Assembly: GCA_007121075.1 (NCBI GenBank)
Contig: SKMK01000019.1
Location: 1 to 32,734, forward strand
Origin: Syntrophomonadaceae bacterium
GTDB taxonomy: Bacteria > Bacillota > Dethiobacteria > DTU022
Direction: 5' to 3'
DNA: 32,734 nt
The notes beneath the pieces are model-generated. The model was not told where the DNA came from. It did not search any database and saw only the letters and a program-made list of their open reading frames with translations. Shown here piece after piece: positions 14,697 to 23,611 of the stretch. Each line of letters opens with the position of its first letter. Positions within the stretch are counted from its first letter, which is position 1. The translations under genes and the position numbers were made by a program.

Positions 14697-14887
14697 ATCT
14701 TTTCCTCCCAAAACAAATTGCCGCCACCATATCGGATGGTTTTTTTATAGTTCACTACCTAAAGCTTTGTAATATCTACATATCGATCATACCAAATTCA
14801 GGCTTGATTTAACAGCAAAAGAATAATCCTGGGATGTATTTCAGCAGAAATCCGGTTTGTTTTGCAGTTATTGCTGTATATATGCGT

Positions 14888-16876
14888 TTAACCGGTAAGA
14901 GCCTCGGCCTGTTTGACAAGGTTCTCCACCGTAAAGCCCCGTTTTTCCATTACCACCGGGCCCGGGGCTGATGCGCCAAACTCATTGAGGCCAAACACGG
15001 CTCCTTTACGACCGGTAAAACTTTCCCAGCCTGCGGGCAGGGCCGCTTCAATGATTAGCCTCCGCTCAACGGCGGAGGGAAGCACCGCTTCCCGATATTC
15101 CTGATCCTGGGCCAGGAACAGTTCGCGGCTGACCATACTGACCACACGCACATTGTGCCCCTTATCCTCCAGCTCCCGCCTGGCTTGAAGGGCAAGATTA
15201 AGTTCGGAACCGCTCGCGATCAGGATCAGGTCGGGGCTTTTTCCCTTTTCCCGGCTGACAACATAGGCTCCCCGGAGCGCTTCTTTTCCGGTTCCCACAA
15301 GCTGGGGCAGTTTTTGCCTGGAGAGGATCAGGGCCGTCGGCCCGCAGCGGCGCTGAAGGGCATGCAGCCATGCCGCCGCTGTTTCCCTGCCGTCGGCCGG
15401 TCTTAAGACATGCATATTGGGAATGGAGCGCAAGTGAGACAGATGTTCCACGGGTTGATGGGTAGGCCCGTCTTCACCGAGGGCGATGCTGTCGTGAGTG
15501 TAGACATAAGTCACCGGCAGCCCCATCAGGGCCGCCAGCCGCACCGAGGGCTTCATATAGTCAAAGAATACCAGGAACGTCGAGCAGAAGGGTCGCAGGC
15601 CGCCGTGCAGGAACAAACCGGACAGGATCGCGGCCATGGCATGTTCCCGAACCCCGAAATTAATGTTGCTGCCGGAGGGATTGTCGGCCTGGAAATCACC
15701 AAACTGCTTCAAGCCCGTCTTCGTGGAAGAATTTAAGTCCGCCGAACCGCCGATCATGTTGGGCAGGTACTCCGCTAAAATCTGCATTACCTGACCGGAA
15801 GCAGCCCGGGTAGCAAGCGGTTGATCGCCAAAATCCCACAGCCGGTCATCGTCAGCCAGCTTTTCTGGCACCTGCCCCGAAAACCAGTTTTCCCACTTAT
15901 CGGCAAGCTCGGGGTACTCGCTGCGGTAATCGCTCCAGAGGGCGCTCCACTCTTCTTTCCTGGCTCTTAGCGTTTCCTTCAGTCGGCCAAAATGGTCATA
16001 AACTTCAGGAGGAACATAAAAAGCCGGTTCCTGGGGCCAGCCCAGGTTTTTTTTGGTTTCAACCACCTCTTCAGCCCCCAGGGGAGCGCCGTGAACGCCG
16101 GCGGTTCCCTGCTTGCCGGGCGAACCGTAACCGATCTCGGTCCGGACCATGATCAGGCTGGGGCGGTCGGTTTCCTGCCGGGCTTCAGAAACGGCCTCTG
16201 CAATGATCTCCATCCGGTTTCCTTCTTTTACCCTCAGCACCTGCCAGCCGTAAGCTTCAAAACGCTTTCCCACGTCTTCAGTAAAAGCAATATCGGTACT
16301 GCCGTCAATAGAAATCTTGTTGTCATCGTAGAAGCAGATCAGCTTGCCCAGTTTTAAATGGCCGGCCAGCGAGGCCGCTTCGGATGTTATACCTTCCATC
16401 ATACAACCGTCTCCGGAGTAAACATAGGTATAGTGATCCACAAGGGGGTACCCGGGACGATTAAATTCAGCAGCCAGGCGGCGTTCGGCGATGGCCATAC
16501 CGACGGCATTGGCAAAGCCCTGTCCCAGCGGACCGGTCGTAGTTTCAACACCCGGTGTGTGGCCGTATTCCGGGTGGCCGGGCGTCCTGCTGCCCCACTG
16601 GCGGAAATTCTTAATCTCTTCCAGCGGCAGGTCATAACCAAAAAGATGAAGCAGGGCATATAGAAGCATCGAGCCGTGCCCGGCTGAGAGGACAAACCGG
16701 TCACGGTCGGCCCAGTTAGGGTCATCGGGACAATGTTTAAGGAACCGGCTCCACAAAGTGTAGCCCATTGGCGCCCCGCCCATGGGGAGTCCAGGATGCC
16801 CTGAACTGGCTTTTTCTACAGCGTCTACCGCTAAGAATCGGATTGTATTTACTGCCGCTTCATCAATTGCATTCAA
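14888..16876 (-). CDS. tkt: Transketolase
   Basis: Thiamine diphosphate enzyme of the non-oxidative pentose phosphate pathway, moving two-carbon ketol units between sugar phosphates. All landmarks are present: [10 protein letters not shown] near the N-terminus, the TPP motif from SGDGCMMEG (about 154-162) to DDNKISIDG, the pyrimidine domain with [10 protein letters not shown], and [20 protein letters not shown]. The C-terminal domain is full length (662 residues). TTG 16876 is preferred because AAGGAG lies 9 nt before it and homologues begin at this point. An ATG at 16897 overlapping the stop of the upstream lipoprotein gene has no ribosome binding site, but it cannot be excluded. Co-transcription with the lipoprotein gene is likely. 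Confidence 0.96.
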   Translation of the reverse strand: MNAIDEAAVNTIRFLAVDAVEKASSGHPGLPMGGAPMGYTLWSRFLKHCPDDPNWADRDRFVLSAGHGSMLLYALLHLFGYDLPLEEIKNFRQWGSRTPGHPEYGHTPGVETTTGPLGQGFANAVGMAIAERRLAAEFNRPGYPLVDHYTYVYSGDGCMMEGITSEAASLAGHLKLGKLICFYDDNKISIDGSTDIAFTEDVGKRFEAYGWQVLRVKEGNRMEIIAEAVSEARQETDRPSLIMVRTEIGYGSPGKQGTAGVHGAPLGAEEVVETKKNLGWPQEPAFYVPPEVYDHFGRLKETLRARKEEWSALWSDYRSEYPELADKWENWFSGQVPEKLADDDRLWDFGDQPLATRAASGQVMQILAEYLPNMIGGSADLNSSTKTGLKQFGDFQADNPSGSNINFGVREHAMAAILSGLFLHGGLRPFCSTFLVFFDYMKPSVRLAALMGLPVTYVYTHDSIALGEDGPTHQPVEHLSHLRSIPNMHVLRPADGRETAAAWLHALQRRCGPTALILSRQKLPQLVGTGKEALRGAYVVSREKGKSPDLILIASGSELNLALQARRELEDKGHNVRVVSMVSRELFLAQDQEYREAVLPSAVERRLIIEAALPAGWESFTGRKGAVFGLNEFGASAPGPVVMEKRGFTVENLVKQAEALTG

Positions 16877-16896
16877 CTTCAAACACTCCTTCTTCA

Positions 16897-17529
16897 TTAA
16901 GGTTTATCAATTACCATTATTTCTACATCCAGGGCTACATAATTTATGGGATCGGTAGTAAAACTCCCCTCCTGTTCCTTGCCCAGGTTAACCCTTTCTA
17001 TCTCAACCCTGAAGCCTTCCTGTTCATCGACCAGGCCAACTTCGAAGCTCTGAACGCCTTCATCGTCCGGCTCCAGCTCCAGGTCTTCAATTTCAAACAT
17101 GAAATGCAGTTCCATCTGCCATTCATGAAGGGCGTAATAATCGGCATCGAAAGCTAAAGTCAGCCATTCGATTTCAAAAACATCGGTTTTTTCAACCAGC
17201 CACACGATCCGGCCGCTGTATTTCGTATCCCGGGTAAATTCTCCTACGAAGCCGGTGTCGGACTCAAAAAGATGAGGGCCGTCGATAATTTCGGTGCTGG
17301 AAAGGACGAGCTCACCATGACTGATCCAGGGCCAAAAATAATCCGCAGCCGGCTCCGGTTTTTCAACATCATCTTCTTCATCTATGAGATCCGGTTCTTC
17401 AGTTTCATTTTCCACTTCAGGTTCATCGAACGGAACCGGGTCGACCTCAGGAGCACAGCCTGCTGCACCAACCACAAGCATAAAGGCCAATATCACAATA
17501 ACCATTGTAACCAGGCTGCTTTTCCTCAC
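16897..17529 (-). CDS. Lipoprotein of unknown function
   Basis: A 210-residue protein with a lipoprotein signal peptide: basic MRK, a hydrophobic run, and the lipobox GAAGC with Cys25 as the lipidated residue. A proline- and glutamate-rich acidic linker follows (about 27-62), then a mostly beta domain with alternating hydrophobic residues ([47 protein letters not shown]). No family is recognised. The protein is strongly acidic like several other surface proteins here. The start is GTG 17529 with GGGAG ten bases upstream. It directly precedes tkt, but a shared function is not evident. Confidence 0.8.
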   Translation of the reverse strand: MRKSSLVTMVIVILAFMLVVGAAGCAPEVDPVPFDEPEVENETEEPDLIDEEDDVEKPEPAADYFWPWISHGELVLSSTEIIDGPHLFESDTGFVGEFTRDTKYSGRIVWLVEKTDVFEIEWLTLAFDADYYALHEWQMELHFMFEIEDLELEPDDEGVQSFEVGLVDEQEGFRVEIERVNLGKEQEGSFTTDPINYVALDVEIMVIDKP

Positions 17530-17582
17530 TTTGCTTCAACTCCCTATCACCCTGCAGGGCTTGCCTTCATCCACCCTGCTGC

Positions 17583-17612
17583 ATTAAACTATTTGCTCAA
17601 TTCTCAAATCAA
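17583..17612 (-). promoter_or_regulatory. Possible promoter of the lipoprotein-tkt unit
   Basis: On the minus strand TTGATT (17607-17612) and TTTAAT (17583-17588) are 18 bp apart. A leader hairpin, GCAGGG (17574-17579) with CCCTGC (17554-17559), follows. Both boxes deviate from consensus, so this is a weak call. Confidence 0.35.
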
Positions 17613-17761
17613 AATCCTTAAATCAGATGGTTACTTTCATTTCGACACAACCCCAGTATTACCTTCATCTATCTTAAAATTGTTATACCGGCAGGGCACC
17701 CCGGGTTTAATGATACCTGGCTAAATAAGCAAAGTAAGCAAAGAAAGACCTTTATCCTGCC

Positions 17762-18082
17762 TTAGAAGGGCCAGACCAGGGGAACCACCAGTATAATTAC
17801 CAGGAACACCAGCAGGCTCAAGCCGGCCCCGTACTTCAGGTAATCAGCTGAGCTGTAATGGCCCGGTTTCTGGACCAGCAGGGTCATCGGATGTCCCGTC
17901 GGCATCATAAAAGCAGCTGAAGCTCCAATCACTACGGCCATGATAAAAGTTTTCGGATTCACGCCAAGGGCCTGGGCTGCATTCAGGGCAACCGGAGTCA
18001 TGATTACCGCTGCTGCTACATTGTGCATGGGCTGGGTGAGCAGAATGCTGGCCAGGGTGGCAAAAAAATTGCTGGTCTGTAA
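17762..18082 (-). pseudogene. C-terminal remnant of an SLC13-type anion transporter
   Basis: The 106 residues read LQTSNFFATLASILLTQPMHNVAAAVIMTPVALNAAQALGVNPKTFIMAVVIGASAAFMMPTGHP and on to a hydrophobic end at PLVWPF. This is the last fifth of a divalent anion:sodium symporter or SLC13-like permease (normally 450-600 residues), including the conserved GASAAFM.P.GH segment. The frame is closed upstream by TGA at 18083-18085, and the next gene ends 24 bp further on, so the N-terminal four fifths are absent. An ATG at 18028 exists without a ribosome binding site. The remnant is most likely a decayed gene, perhaps cut when the DUF4097 gene came to lie beside it. Confidence 0.8.
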
Positions 18083-18109
18083 TCATATGTGCTGTCTCCG
18101 CTAAAATGT

Positions 18110-18937
18110 TTACTGTTGCAGCTGAGCCAGGTCGATTGAACCATTTGAGGTGGTGATATTTAGTTTAGGGCCGCCCCCGTTCATGATCCCGGACAGAAGT
18201 GTCTGTTCCTGGATAGATATTTCCAGGTCGAGATTGCTAAAACTGATTTCTCCGTTTGAAGTGCTGGCTTCCAGGTAAAACGCCAGCTCGGGATTGATAC
18301 TCAGACTAATCGAACCATTACTGGTCCTGATGTCAAGATCTTCCCTGATATCAGGCAGATCAGCAATAATATCACCGTTGGAAGTCCTCAGGTAACCAAG
18401 CCCCTCAACAGATTTAATATCCAGATCTCCGTTGCTGCTGCGGGCGGAAACCACACCGCCAACAGCGCTGACACTAATATTTCCGTTTGAGGTAGAGAGG
18501 ACCGGGCTGCCAGATATCCCCTGGAGATCGATATTACCGTTAGAACATTCAACAACCGATACCTCGACCCCCTCCGGCACCTTAATGTCATAGCTGACAG
18601 TCACATCCTTACCGTCAGCGCTATGGACAGTTTCGATAATCATTATCTCGCCTATATCAATGAATATATCTACTTCGTCAAGGGCGGATTGGCCGTGATA
18701 GGTTTCTTTCAAAGCGGCTATTTCTACTTCATCATGATCCGATCCGGTCACTGTAACCTGCCCGTTGGGATTATATATTTCCAGAACCGTTCCCGATCTA
18801 ACCCGGTAAGACTGAAAAAAATCTTCCGTCACCCTGGTCCTGCTGCAGCCCGCGCTGAACAGTAAAGACAAAATCAGCACCACCAACAAAACCACGGCCT
18901 TTAAGACAGGCGGCAGTATAATGGTTGCGCACCGCAT
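18110..18937 (-). CDS. DUF4097-type repeat lipoprotein
   Basis: A 275-residue lipoprotein with a signal peptide ending LLFSAGC (lipidated Cys31). The mature part resembles the DUF4097 (adhesin-like, LiaG-related) family. It consists of short beta-strand repeats, each built around SNG: SNGNIDL, SNGNISV, SNGDLDI, SNGDIIA, SNGSISL, SNGEISF and SNGSIDL, seven copies about 18-30 residues apart. This predicts a solenoid-like beta structure on the cell surface. Function is unknown; relatives lie near cell-envelope stress systems. ATG 18937 has GAGGGG about ten bases upstream. The preceding 390-bp region (18938-19331) is A+T-rich and holds no gene I can support. Confidence 0.85.
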   Translation of the reverse strand: MRCATIILPPVLKAVVLLVVLILSLLFSAGCSRTRVTEDFFQSYRVRSGTVLEIYNPNGQVTVTGSDHDEVEIAALKETYHGQSALDEVDIFIDIGEIMIIETVHSADGKDVTVSYDIKVPEGVEVSVVECSNGNIDLQGISGSPVLSTSNGNISVSAVGGVVSARSSNGDLDIKSVEGLGYLRTSNGDIIADLPDIREDLDIRTSNGSISLSINPELAFYLEASTSNGEISFSNLDLEISIQEQTLLSGIMNGGGPKLNITTSNGSIDLAQLQQ

Positions 18938-19331
18938 TGTTAATCATCCCCTCTTTTTATTATTTCCAGTCCAGCCCCTGGATTGTTTGCCATCCGGGTA
19001 GAAAACACTTCTATCCATGGTGGAAACCGGTAATTCAGCTTCTCTGTACAGAGTTCTTGCTGTTTAAATGAACGCATCCTGACCTATGGAGGCTTACACG
19101 CTGTTTATCATTAAAATCCTATGGTTAATATTATCCATTTTTGTTCAGAATAATCAAGAGCATTTTGCATTTGAATCTACCCTGAAAACACATATTGCCA
19201 TTTTCATCCATCAAATGGTGAAGCCTAAGTTTTCTGAAATCTAATAAAGAAATAGTTTTCTGCAAACCCCTTCCATGCCCCTATGCTTTATTGTATAGTA
19301 ATGCTTAGTCTGGGTAAAAGGGTGATTGCCA

Positions 19332-20291
19332 ATGCCAAAGCTAACACAGTATCTGCCATACCTGGCCGGAGTAGGGGTCGCTCTTACCTGGGGTTTTTCA
19401 TTTATGTTTACCAGGGGAGCTCTCGATCACTTCTCCCCTATTCACCTGCTCGGACTGCGCTTCGCAGCCGCAGTCCTGGCCATGTCCCTGCTGCGGGCTT
19501 TCAGGTTGATCAGAATAAAAGTTACCCCCGCCGATTATATTAACCTGCTCCCGCTGGCCATTTTTCAGCCCATCCTGTATTTTGCCACTGAAACAACCGG
19601 TATCCTGCTGACATCATCTTCTTACGCGGGGATGATGATCGCTATCATTCCAATTTTTGTGGCCATATTTTCCGCTATTTTTTTAAAGGAGTATCCAAAC
19701 CGGATCCAGCTGTTGTTCATTATTGCTTCTGTTGGCGGGGCCATCTTTATCATCTTCATGGACGCCCAATCTATTGCCGGGGTTAACCCGATCGGGACCG
19801 TTTTTCTGCTGGCTGCCGTTATTGCCGGGGCCGGTTTCAATATATTTTCCCGCAAAGCTTCTATAAAGCATCCGCCGGTTCGCACAACCTGGATCATGAT
19901 GGTTTTTGGAGCGGTAGTTTTTAATGCCATTGCCCTGGGACAACATTATAATGCCGGGAACCTGGAAATTTATTTAGCGCCCCTGGCGGAGCAGTGGGTA
20001 GCTGTCCTGTACTTAGGAGTTTTTTCATCGGTAGTAGCATTTTTCCTCTATAATTATGTCCTGAGTAAAATCACAGCTACCCAGGGTGCTGTCTTTGCCA
20101 ACATGGTTACGGTAGTAGCCATCATTGCCGGGGTGGTTTTCCGCGGAGAGCTTGTTTTCTGGTATCATCTTGCCGGCACTGCCGCCATCCTGGCCGGGGT
20201 ATGGGGCACTAACCGCTTTGCGCCAGCCGTTCTGGAAAGAAGAAGGCAAAAAGCGCTTGAAACACAAGCTGTGATCGGAGCCCGGAAATAA
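19332..20291 (+). CDS. DMT superfamily transporter (EamA domains)
   Basis: Ten-segment inner-membrane transporter of the drug/metabolite family, made of two EamA repeats. The first begins VGVALTWGFSFMFTRGALDHFSPIHLLGLRFAAAV and the second, after about 150 residues, AAVIAGAGFNIFSRKASIKHPPVRTTWIMM. A typical end of the second repeat (VAFFLYNYVLSKITATQGAVFANMVTVVAIIAGVVF) precedes a short basic tail. Likely an exporter of metabolites or amino acids; the substrate cannot be read from sequence. The start is ATG 19332, seven bases after AGGGTG. A TTG two codons upstream is too close to that site. It has 319 residues and is monocistronic. Confidence 0.9.
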   Translation: MPKLTQYLPYLAGVGVALTWGFSFMFTRGALDHFSPIHLLGLRFAAAVLAMSLLRAFRLIRIKVTPADYINLLPLAIFQPILYFATETTGILLTSSSYAGMMIAIIPIFVAIFSAIFLKEYPNRIQLLFIIASVGGAIFIIFMDAQSIAGVNPIGTVFLLAAVIAGAGFNIFSRKASIKHPPVRTTWIMMVFGAVVFNAIALGQHYNAGNLEIYLAPLAEQWVAVLYLGVFSSVVAFFLYNYVLSKITATQGAVFANMVTVVAIIAGVVFRGELVFWYHLAGTAAILAGVWGTNRFAPAVLERRRQKALETQAVIGARK

Positions 20292-20302
20292 ATAATCTTT
20301 GC

Positions 20303-20500
20303 TTAAGTAGCAGCTTTATCTACGCCGCGGCCCACCAGCAGGTAGATGGCCGCCCCAAAAAGCACGAAAGCCATCATGATGATCCATCCTGTTTTAGACA
20401 GGTATTTAACATTACTGCGCTGCATAATATCGATAATCGCAAAAGCGATCAATACCAGGTTCAGGATGAGGACGATGGCAATAACAAATAAGATATCCAA
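20303..20500 (-). CDS. Small PLDc_N-type membrane protein
   Basis: A 65-residue protein with two membrane segments (about 4-25 and 38-57) and the motif pattern of the PLDc_N family (phospholipase D-nuclease N-terminal): IIDIMQRSNVKYLSKTGWIIMMAFVLFGAAIYLLVGRG. In larger proteins this segment precedes cardiolipin synthase domains; as a stand-alone gene its role is unknown. The start is TTG 20500 with GGAGG ten bases upstream. It follows the M28 peptidase gene by 40 bp on the same strand and is probably co-transcribed. Confidence 0.8.
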   Translation of the reverse strand: MDILFVIAIVLILNLVLIAFAIIDIMQRSNVKYLSKTGWIIMMAFVLFGAAIYLLVGRGVDKAAT

Positions 20501-20540
20501 GGTTTTTTCTGCCTCCCTGCCAGCTTGTTATTTCTCCTGT

Positions 20541-21758
20541 TTAGCGCCGCCCTGAAAGCCTGATCAGCAGTTCATAAACGGTGCGGGCAACCTCGACTAC
20601 CTGATCATAATCGATTATTTCCGGTTTGTCATCAGGTGTATGGGCAATATCAAGCAAATCTTGGATAGCCGTCGAGGTAATGGCCAGGGCAGGGCGGTTG
20701 TTGTACAAAAACAGGCCGTGATCTCCCTGGTACCAGGGCTCGCCTTCGACAACACTGCTGCTATCAAAAACCTTCCGGACAGCAGATGAAACCTCATCCG
20801 GGCAGTCATAGCAGGAGTAGGCGGCAGAAAAGCAGCGGTAACCGACCCCGTCAATATTGATGCCCAGGATGATCTGATCAAACCGGTCCCGGTTTTCTTC
20901 CAGGTAGAGCATTTCACCGGGGTTGGAATAATAATCTTCACCGTTCACGGCCGCCAGTTCCACCATCATCCGGCCATTGTAACCGGCCATCATTTCTGCA
21001 AGTAAAAGCAGCACAGCGGTGCCGGTGGCATTGTCAATCGCCCCGGGAGTGCCCTGCTTACTGTCTATATGGGCCATGACTGTAACCCTTTCAGCTTGAT
21101 TTTCGCCCCTGCGGCCGATGACATTACATCCTTCAGAAGGCTTTCTTTCCGTATCGATTTTCAAAAAGACTTCTTCCCCCTGGCTTACAGCAAGGAGCCT
21201 TTCCCCTTCGCTATCGGTCATGTAGGCCCCGGGCAGGTTAAAATCCCCGTCCTCGATCAAAGGAAAGGGATAGACACCACCCGCTGTTTCCGGATTACGT
21301 GAAGTGGCAGTAAGGACTGCTATAAAGCCTCTATTTTCAAGGAGTTCATTAATCCTGCGGTGTTCATCGGGATTGTAAAAGGTAAAGTTTTTAGGCATCA
21401 GCTGTTCGGCTGCAATTTGCCCGTACAGAAAAACAATTTTTCCATTCGCTTCCACCTGTTCCAGCTCTTCAATCGTGGCCGCAGCGCTCAAGGGGGCCCT
21501 GATTTCCCCGCCCGAGGTATAGGGATTGCTTAACACCCGGAAACTCTCATTTCCCACAATTAGTTCAGAACCCCGGTCTTCCCAGTCGAAACAATCGAAG
21601 CCCGGTGTTTCAACCTGGAACCCAAACTCCCGCATAACCTTGGCGGCATAATCCGTCGCCTTCTTATTTCCCGGGCTGCCCACACAGCGTTCACCTATCT
21701 CCAGGCACAATTTACTGATATGGCGTTCAGCCCTTTCACGATAATGCAGTCTGTCCAT
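20541..21758 (-). CDS. M28 family zinc aminopeptidase
   Basis: Predicted di-zinc exopeptidase of 405 residues. Metal-binding and catalytic motifs of M28 are in order: AHIDS (first His ligand), GAIDNATGTAVLL (bridging Asp), VNGEDYYS (catalytic and binding acids), INIDGVGY and, near the C-terminus, AHTPDDKPE (last His). An insertion between about residues 80 and 190 resembles a PA-like domain. No signal peptide is visible, so it probably acts in the cytoplasm. ATG 21758 has GGAGGG six bases upstream; a TTG one codon earlier is less well spaced. It is followed by the PLDc_N gene. Confidence 0.9.
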   Translation of the reverse strand: MDRLHYRERAERHISKLCLEIGERCVGSPGNKKATDYAAKVMREFGFQVETPGFDCFDWEDRGSELIVGNESFRVLSNPYTSGGEIRAPLSAAATIEELEQVEANGKIVFLYGQIAAEQLMPKNFTFYNPDEHRRINELLENRGFIAVLTATSRNPETAGGVYPFPLIEDGDFNLPGAYMTDSEGERLLAVSQGEEVFLKIDTERKPSEGCNVIGRRGENQAERVTVMAHIDSKQGTPGAIDNATGTAVLLLLAEMMAGYNGRMMVELAAVNGEDYYSNPGEMLYLEENRDRFDQIILGINIDGVGYRCFSAAYSCYDCPDEVSSAVRKVFDSSSVVEGEPWYQGDHGLFLYNNRPALAITSTAIQDLLDIAHTPDDKPEIIDYDQVVEVARTVYELLIRLSGRR

Positions 21759-21801
21759 CAATATCCCTCCCCTATAATTCTCAGCATCCCAAAGCCACGA
21801 T

Positions 21802-21810
21802 ATTATACCA
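21802..21810 (-). promoter_or_regulatory. Extended -10 promoter of the M28 peptidase gene
   Basis: On the minus strand TG-G-TATAAT (21810 down to 21802) is a perfect extended -10, with start of transcription near 21795. No good -35 is present, as is usual for extended -10 promoters. Confidence 0.6.
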
Positions 21811-21908
21811 TAGAAAACTGGATAAAGAGGCTAATTTTTGTACCGTTCTAATGGGATATTTTTTAATTGATCAAAACCGGATGCTGTGCTATGCTACAAA
21901 CATAGTAG

Positions 21909-21938
21909 TTGTCACAATGAAGAAAATTTTTTTATAAT
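21909..21938 (+). promoter_or_regulatory. Sigma-A promoter of the 53-residue gene
   Basis: TTGTCA (21909-21914) and TATAAT (21933-21938) are separated by 18 bp that include an A/T-rich run. The leader would be about 100 nt before the AGGAGGTGA site. Confidence 0.6.
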
Positions 21939-22045
21939 AAGCTAGGTTCTATGTTTTCTATGGGGGAAGATCTTGGATTTTTAGTTTTTTCTGATATATT
22001 TTTACTATTTTCTGGGATGAATAATACTTCCAGGAGGTGATTTAA

Positions 22046-22207
22046 ATGTTCAAAGTAGGCGATAAAGTTAAATCAAGATTTGGCATAGAGTATGAAATCA
22101 TAGCAATAACAGCCAACAATAAGTATGAATGCAAGCGACTTAGCGACGGCAAGGTAATCAAATTGGCTGAAGACAAATTAATCAAACCTAAACCGGAAAC
22201 AGCTTGA
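22046..22207 (+). CDS. Small basic beta-barrel-like protein (53 residues)
   Basis: A short gene with a textbook ribosome binding site (AGGAGGTGA, 22032-22040) six nt before ATG 22046, its own promoter, and a terminator downstream. The protein starts MFKVGDKVKSRFGIEYEIIAI and continues NNKYECKRLSDGKVIKLAEDKLIKP. The pattern GDxVxSxxG, then strands, then a G(K)xxxLAEDKLIK end resembles small SH3-like folds such as DUF2158/YodC, which are of unknown function. It may bind nucleic acid or protein, but this is only a fold guess. Confidence 0.75.
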   Translation: MFKVGDKVKSRFGIEYEIIAITANNKYECKRLSDGKVIKLAEDKLIKPKPETA

Positions 22208-22295
22208 CTCTATTATGTGAGCTAGCTGTTTGTTAGTTGCCGAGCTGTGGTTCGAACGATCTGACACAGATTTCGGCCTATTTCGAGCAAAACAA

Positions 22296-22341
22296 AAAAG
22301 CCCCGGATGAAGCTAAATTTAATGCTTCCCGGGGTTTTTAT
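22296..22341. terminator. Bidirectional Rho-independent terminator
   Basis: CCCCGG-AT-GAAGC (22301-22313) pairs with GCTTC-CCGGGG (22324-22334) apart from a two-base bulge. TTTTTATTT follows on the plus strand and CTTTTTTG on the minus strand. It ends the 53-residue gene from the left and tRNA-Val from the right. Confidence 0.85.
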
Positions 22342-22342
22342 T

Positions 22343-22417
22343 TGGTGGGGACGGAGGGTTTTGAACCCACGGCCTCTTGAATGTGAATCAAGCGCTCTCC
22401 CCCTGAGCTACGTCCCC
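22343..22417 (-). tRNA. tRNA-Val (anticodon CAC)
   Basis: Minus-strand cloverleaf: acceptor GGGGACG/CGTCCCC, D arm GCTC/GAGC with a short 7-nt loop, anticodon stem-loop CTTGA-TTCACAT-TCAAG giving CAC (reads GTG), and T loop TTCAAAA. The T stem GTGGG/CCCTC has one U-U mismatch at 50-64. CCA is encoded (22343-22345). A weak promoter (TATACT, minus strand 22445-22450) lies just upstream. Confidence 0.92.
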
Positions 22418-22491
22418 ATTTTTTTATCAAAGCTTATATCATAAAGTATAACACAATATTTTTACAGGAGAAAAGATGAAACAACAATAAT

Positions 22492-22749
22492 TCACCTGGG
22501 GAGCATATACTTAACTTTAAATTCAGCTTCCCGTCCTTCTTCAATTTCTACCAGGATGATATCTTTTTCTTTCATCATTTTTTTCATAACATAACAGCAC
22601 TGGGGGAGCCTGTGTTTTCTTTCGTAAGCTCCCCACACTAACCGGTGCAAAGAGCCGGCATCTATATCAATATGAGTTCGTCCTTTTTCAGCTGCCAGTC
22701 TAAGCACCTGCTGTAGTTTTTCCTGAAAGTCCTTCGATGTAGGTATCAT
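22492..22749 (-). CDS. Small conserved-looking protein, function unknown
   Basis: An 85-residue soluble protein with a helical N-terminal half (DFQEKLQQVLRLAAEKGRTHIDIDAGSLHRLV) and a distinctive segment with a cysteine pair, HRLPQCCYVMKKMMKEKDIIL (about 46-66), ending in a beta-like KVKYMLPR. The HR.P.CC..M pattern recalls a small uncharacterised bacterial and archaeal family, but I cannot name it. ATG 22749 has GGAG seven bases upstream. It follows the DUF3303 gene on the same strand after 92 bp. There is no indication of a shared pathway. Confidence 0.7.
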   Translation of the reverse strand: MIPTSKDFQEKLQQVLRLAAEKGRTHIDIDAGSLHRLVWGAYERKHRLPQCCYVMKKMMKEKDIILVEIEEGREAEFKVKYMLPR

Positions 22750-22841
22750 TTTCTGACTCCGTTTTTACAATTTAGCTGTATCTGTTATATTACCTGTCTT
22801 TAATCCAGGCTATCCCTATTATGCGATCCTGGAAAACATGC

Positions 22842-23108
22842 TTAAGATATTTGAGTTCCCTTGTCATCTTTTATTTCCACAACCGGAAAGATCTCGAAAT
22901 GGCACAAATTGCTCCAATGAAGCGACCACTTAAAACATTCCCTGGCTGAATCAGCTTCGATCAACCATATAGACCTTCCTCCAGATACGTCCAACCATTC
23001 TCCCAGGATTGTTATCCCTTTAGGAGTCAGCCTTCCCTCTTCCATTCTCTTGTTGACAATCTTGTCCCTGTTTTGAGGATCCCAGGTGCCAATAAGAATT
23101 AAGCGCAT
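22842..23108 (-). CDS. DUF3303-like small protein
   Basis: An 88-residue protein resembling the DUF3303 family. It has an N-terminal strand (MRLILIGTWDPQNRDKIVNKRMEEGRLTPKGITILGEWLDVSGGRSIWLIEADSA), then a helix and a final strand SLHWSNLCHFEIFPVVEI. The ferredoxin-like dimeric alpha-beta barrel fold is expected; function is unknown. ATG 23108 is preceded by AAAGGAGG with a 6-nt spacer. The adjacent region 23109-23413 contains no gene I can support. Confidence 0.8.
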   Translation of the reverse strand: MRLILIGTWDPQNRDKIVNKRMEEGRLTPKGITILGEWLDVSGGRSIWLIEADSARECFKWSLHWSNLCHFEIFPVVEIKDDKGTQIS

Positions 23109-23413
23109 GATTAACCTCCTTTACAAAGTTAAATGCTCGCGTGCCCACACTCATATCACAGGCACTTTACTACAGCCCTAGCTTCGGTCCGGCTGTTAAT
23201 TAAAAAACATTGCCAGAAAGGCTTATACCCATCATATATACCGTTGCTTCCGTAGCCACAGTACCTGCAAAACCGGGCAAAAGAAACTTTAAGCTGTAAA
23301 TCAGTGTAAAAATGCGAGATCATTTGAGAAAATAATATCAATTTTCAATAATTTTGTCAATGCTAGCTTCTAATATCACTGAAGTTTCCGTTCTTCTGCG
23401 GTTTTTCCTTAAC

Positions 23414-23454
23414 AAAAAAATTGAAGCAGGGGGACCAATTTCCCTGCTTCAATT
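23414..23454 (-). terminator. Rho-independent terminator, probably of msrA
   Basis: Thirteen perfectly paired bases, AATTGAAGCAGGG (23419-23431) and CCCTGCTTCAATT (23442-23454), around a 10-nt loop. On the minus strand the stem runs into TTTTTTT. It is 157 nt past the msrA stop, with no gene between. Confidence 0.85.
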
Positions 23455-23611
23455 CAACTATTCTCACCTTGCGCTCAAACTGCTTAAGAACAGATCCCAC
23501 CAACCGGAGACTGCTTCTTTGAGGGTTCCTCTTTGCTTATGCAAGGGTTTCTTCAATTTCAGCAGTAAATTATTTCAGGTCAGAACAAAAACTTATCTAA
23601 TACAGCCTGTT

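Noticed and set aside
14326-14772. Serine-rich frame of 148 codons on the plus strand
   Set aside because: It is the antisense shadow of the Glu/Asp-rich linker of the VanY gene (GAA/GAG codons read as TTC/CTC or, shifted, as Ser codons).
23156-23341. 61-codon minus-strand frame with a CxxC and aromatic-rich sequence
   Set aside because: The cysteine pattern is suggestive, but there is no ribosome binding site at the TTG or the internal ATG, and no promoter or family match. It could be a decayed fragment, but I cannot support it.
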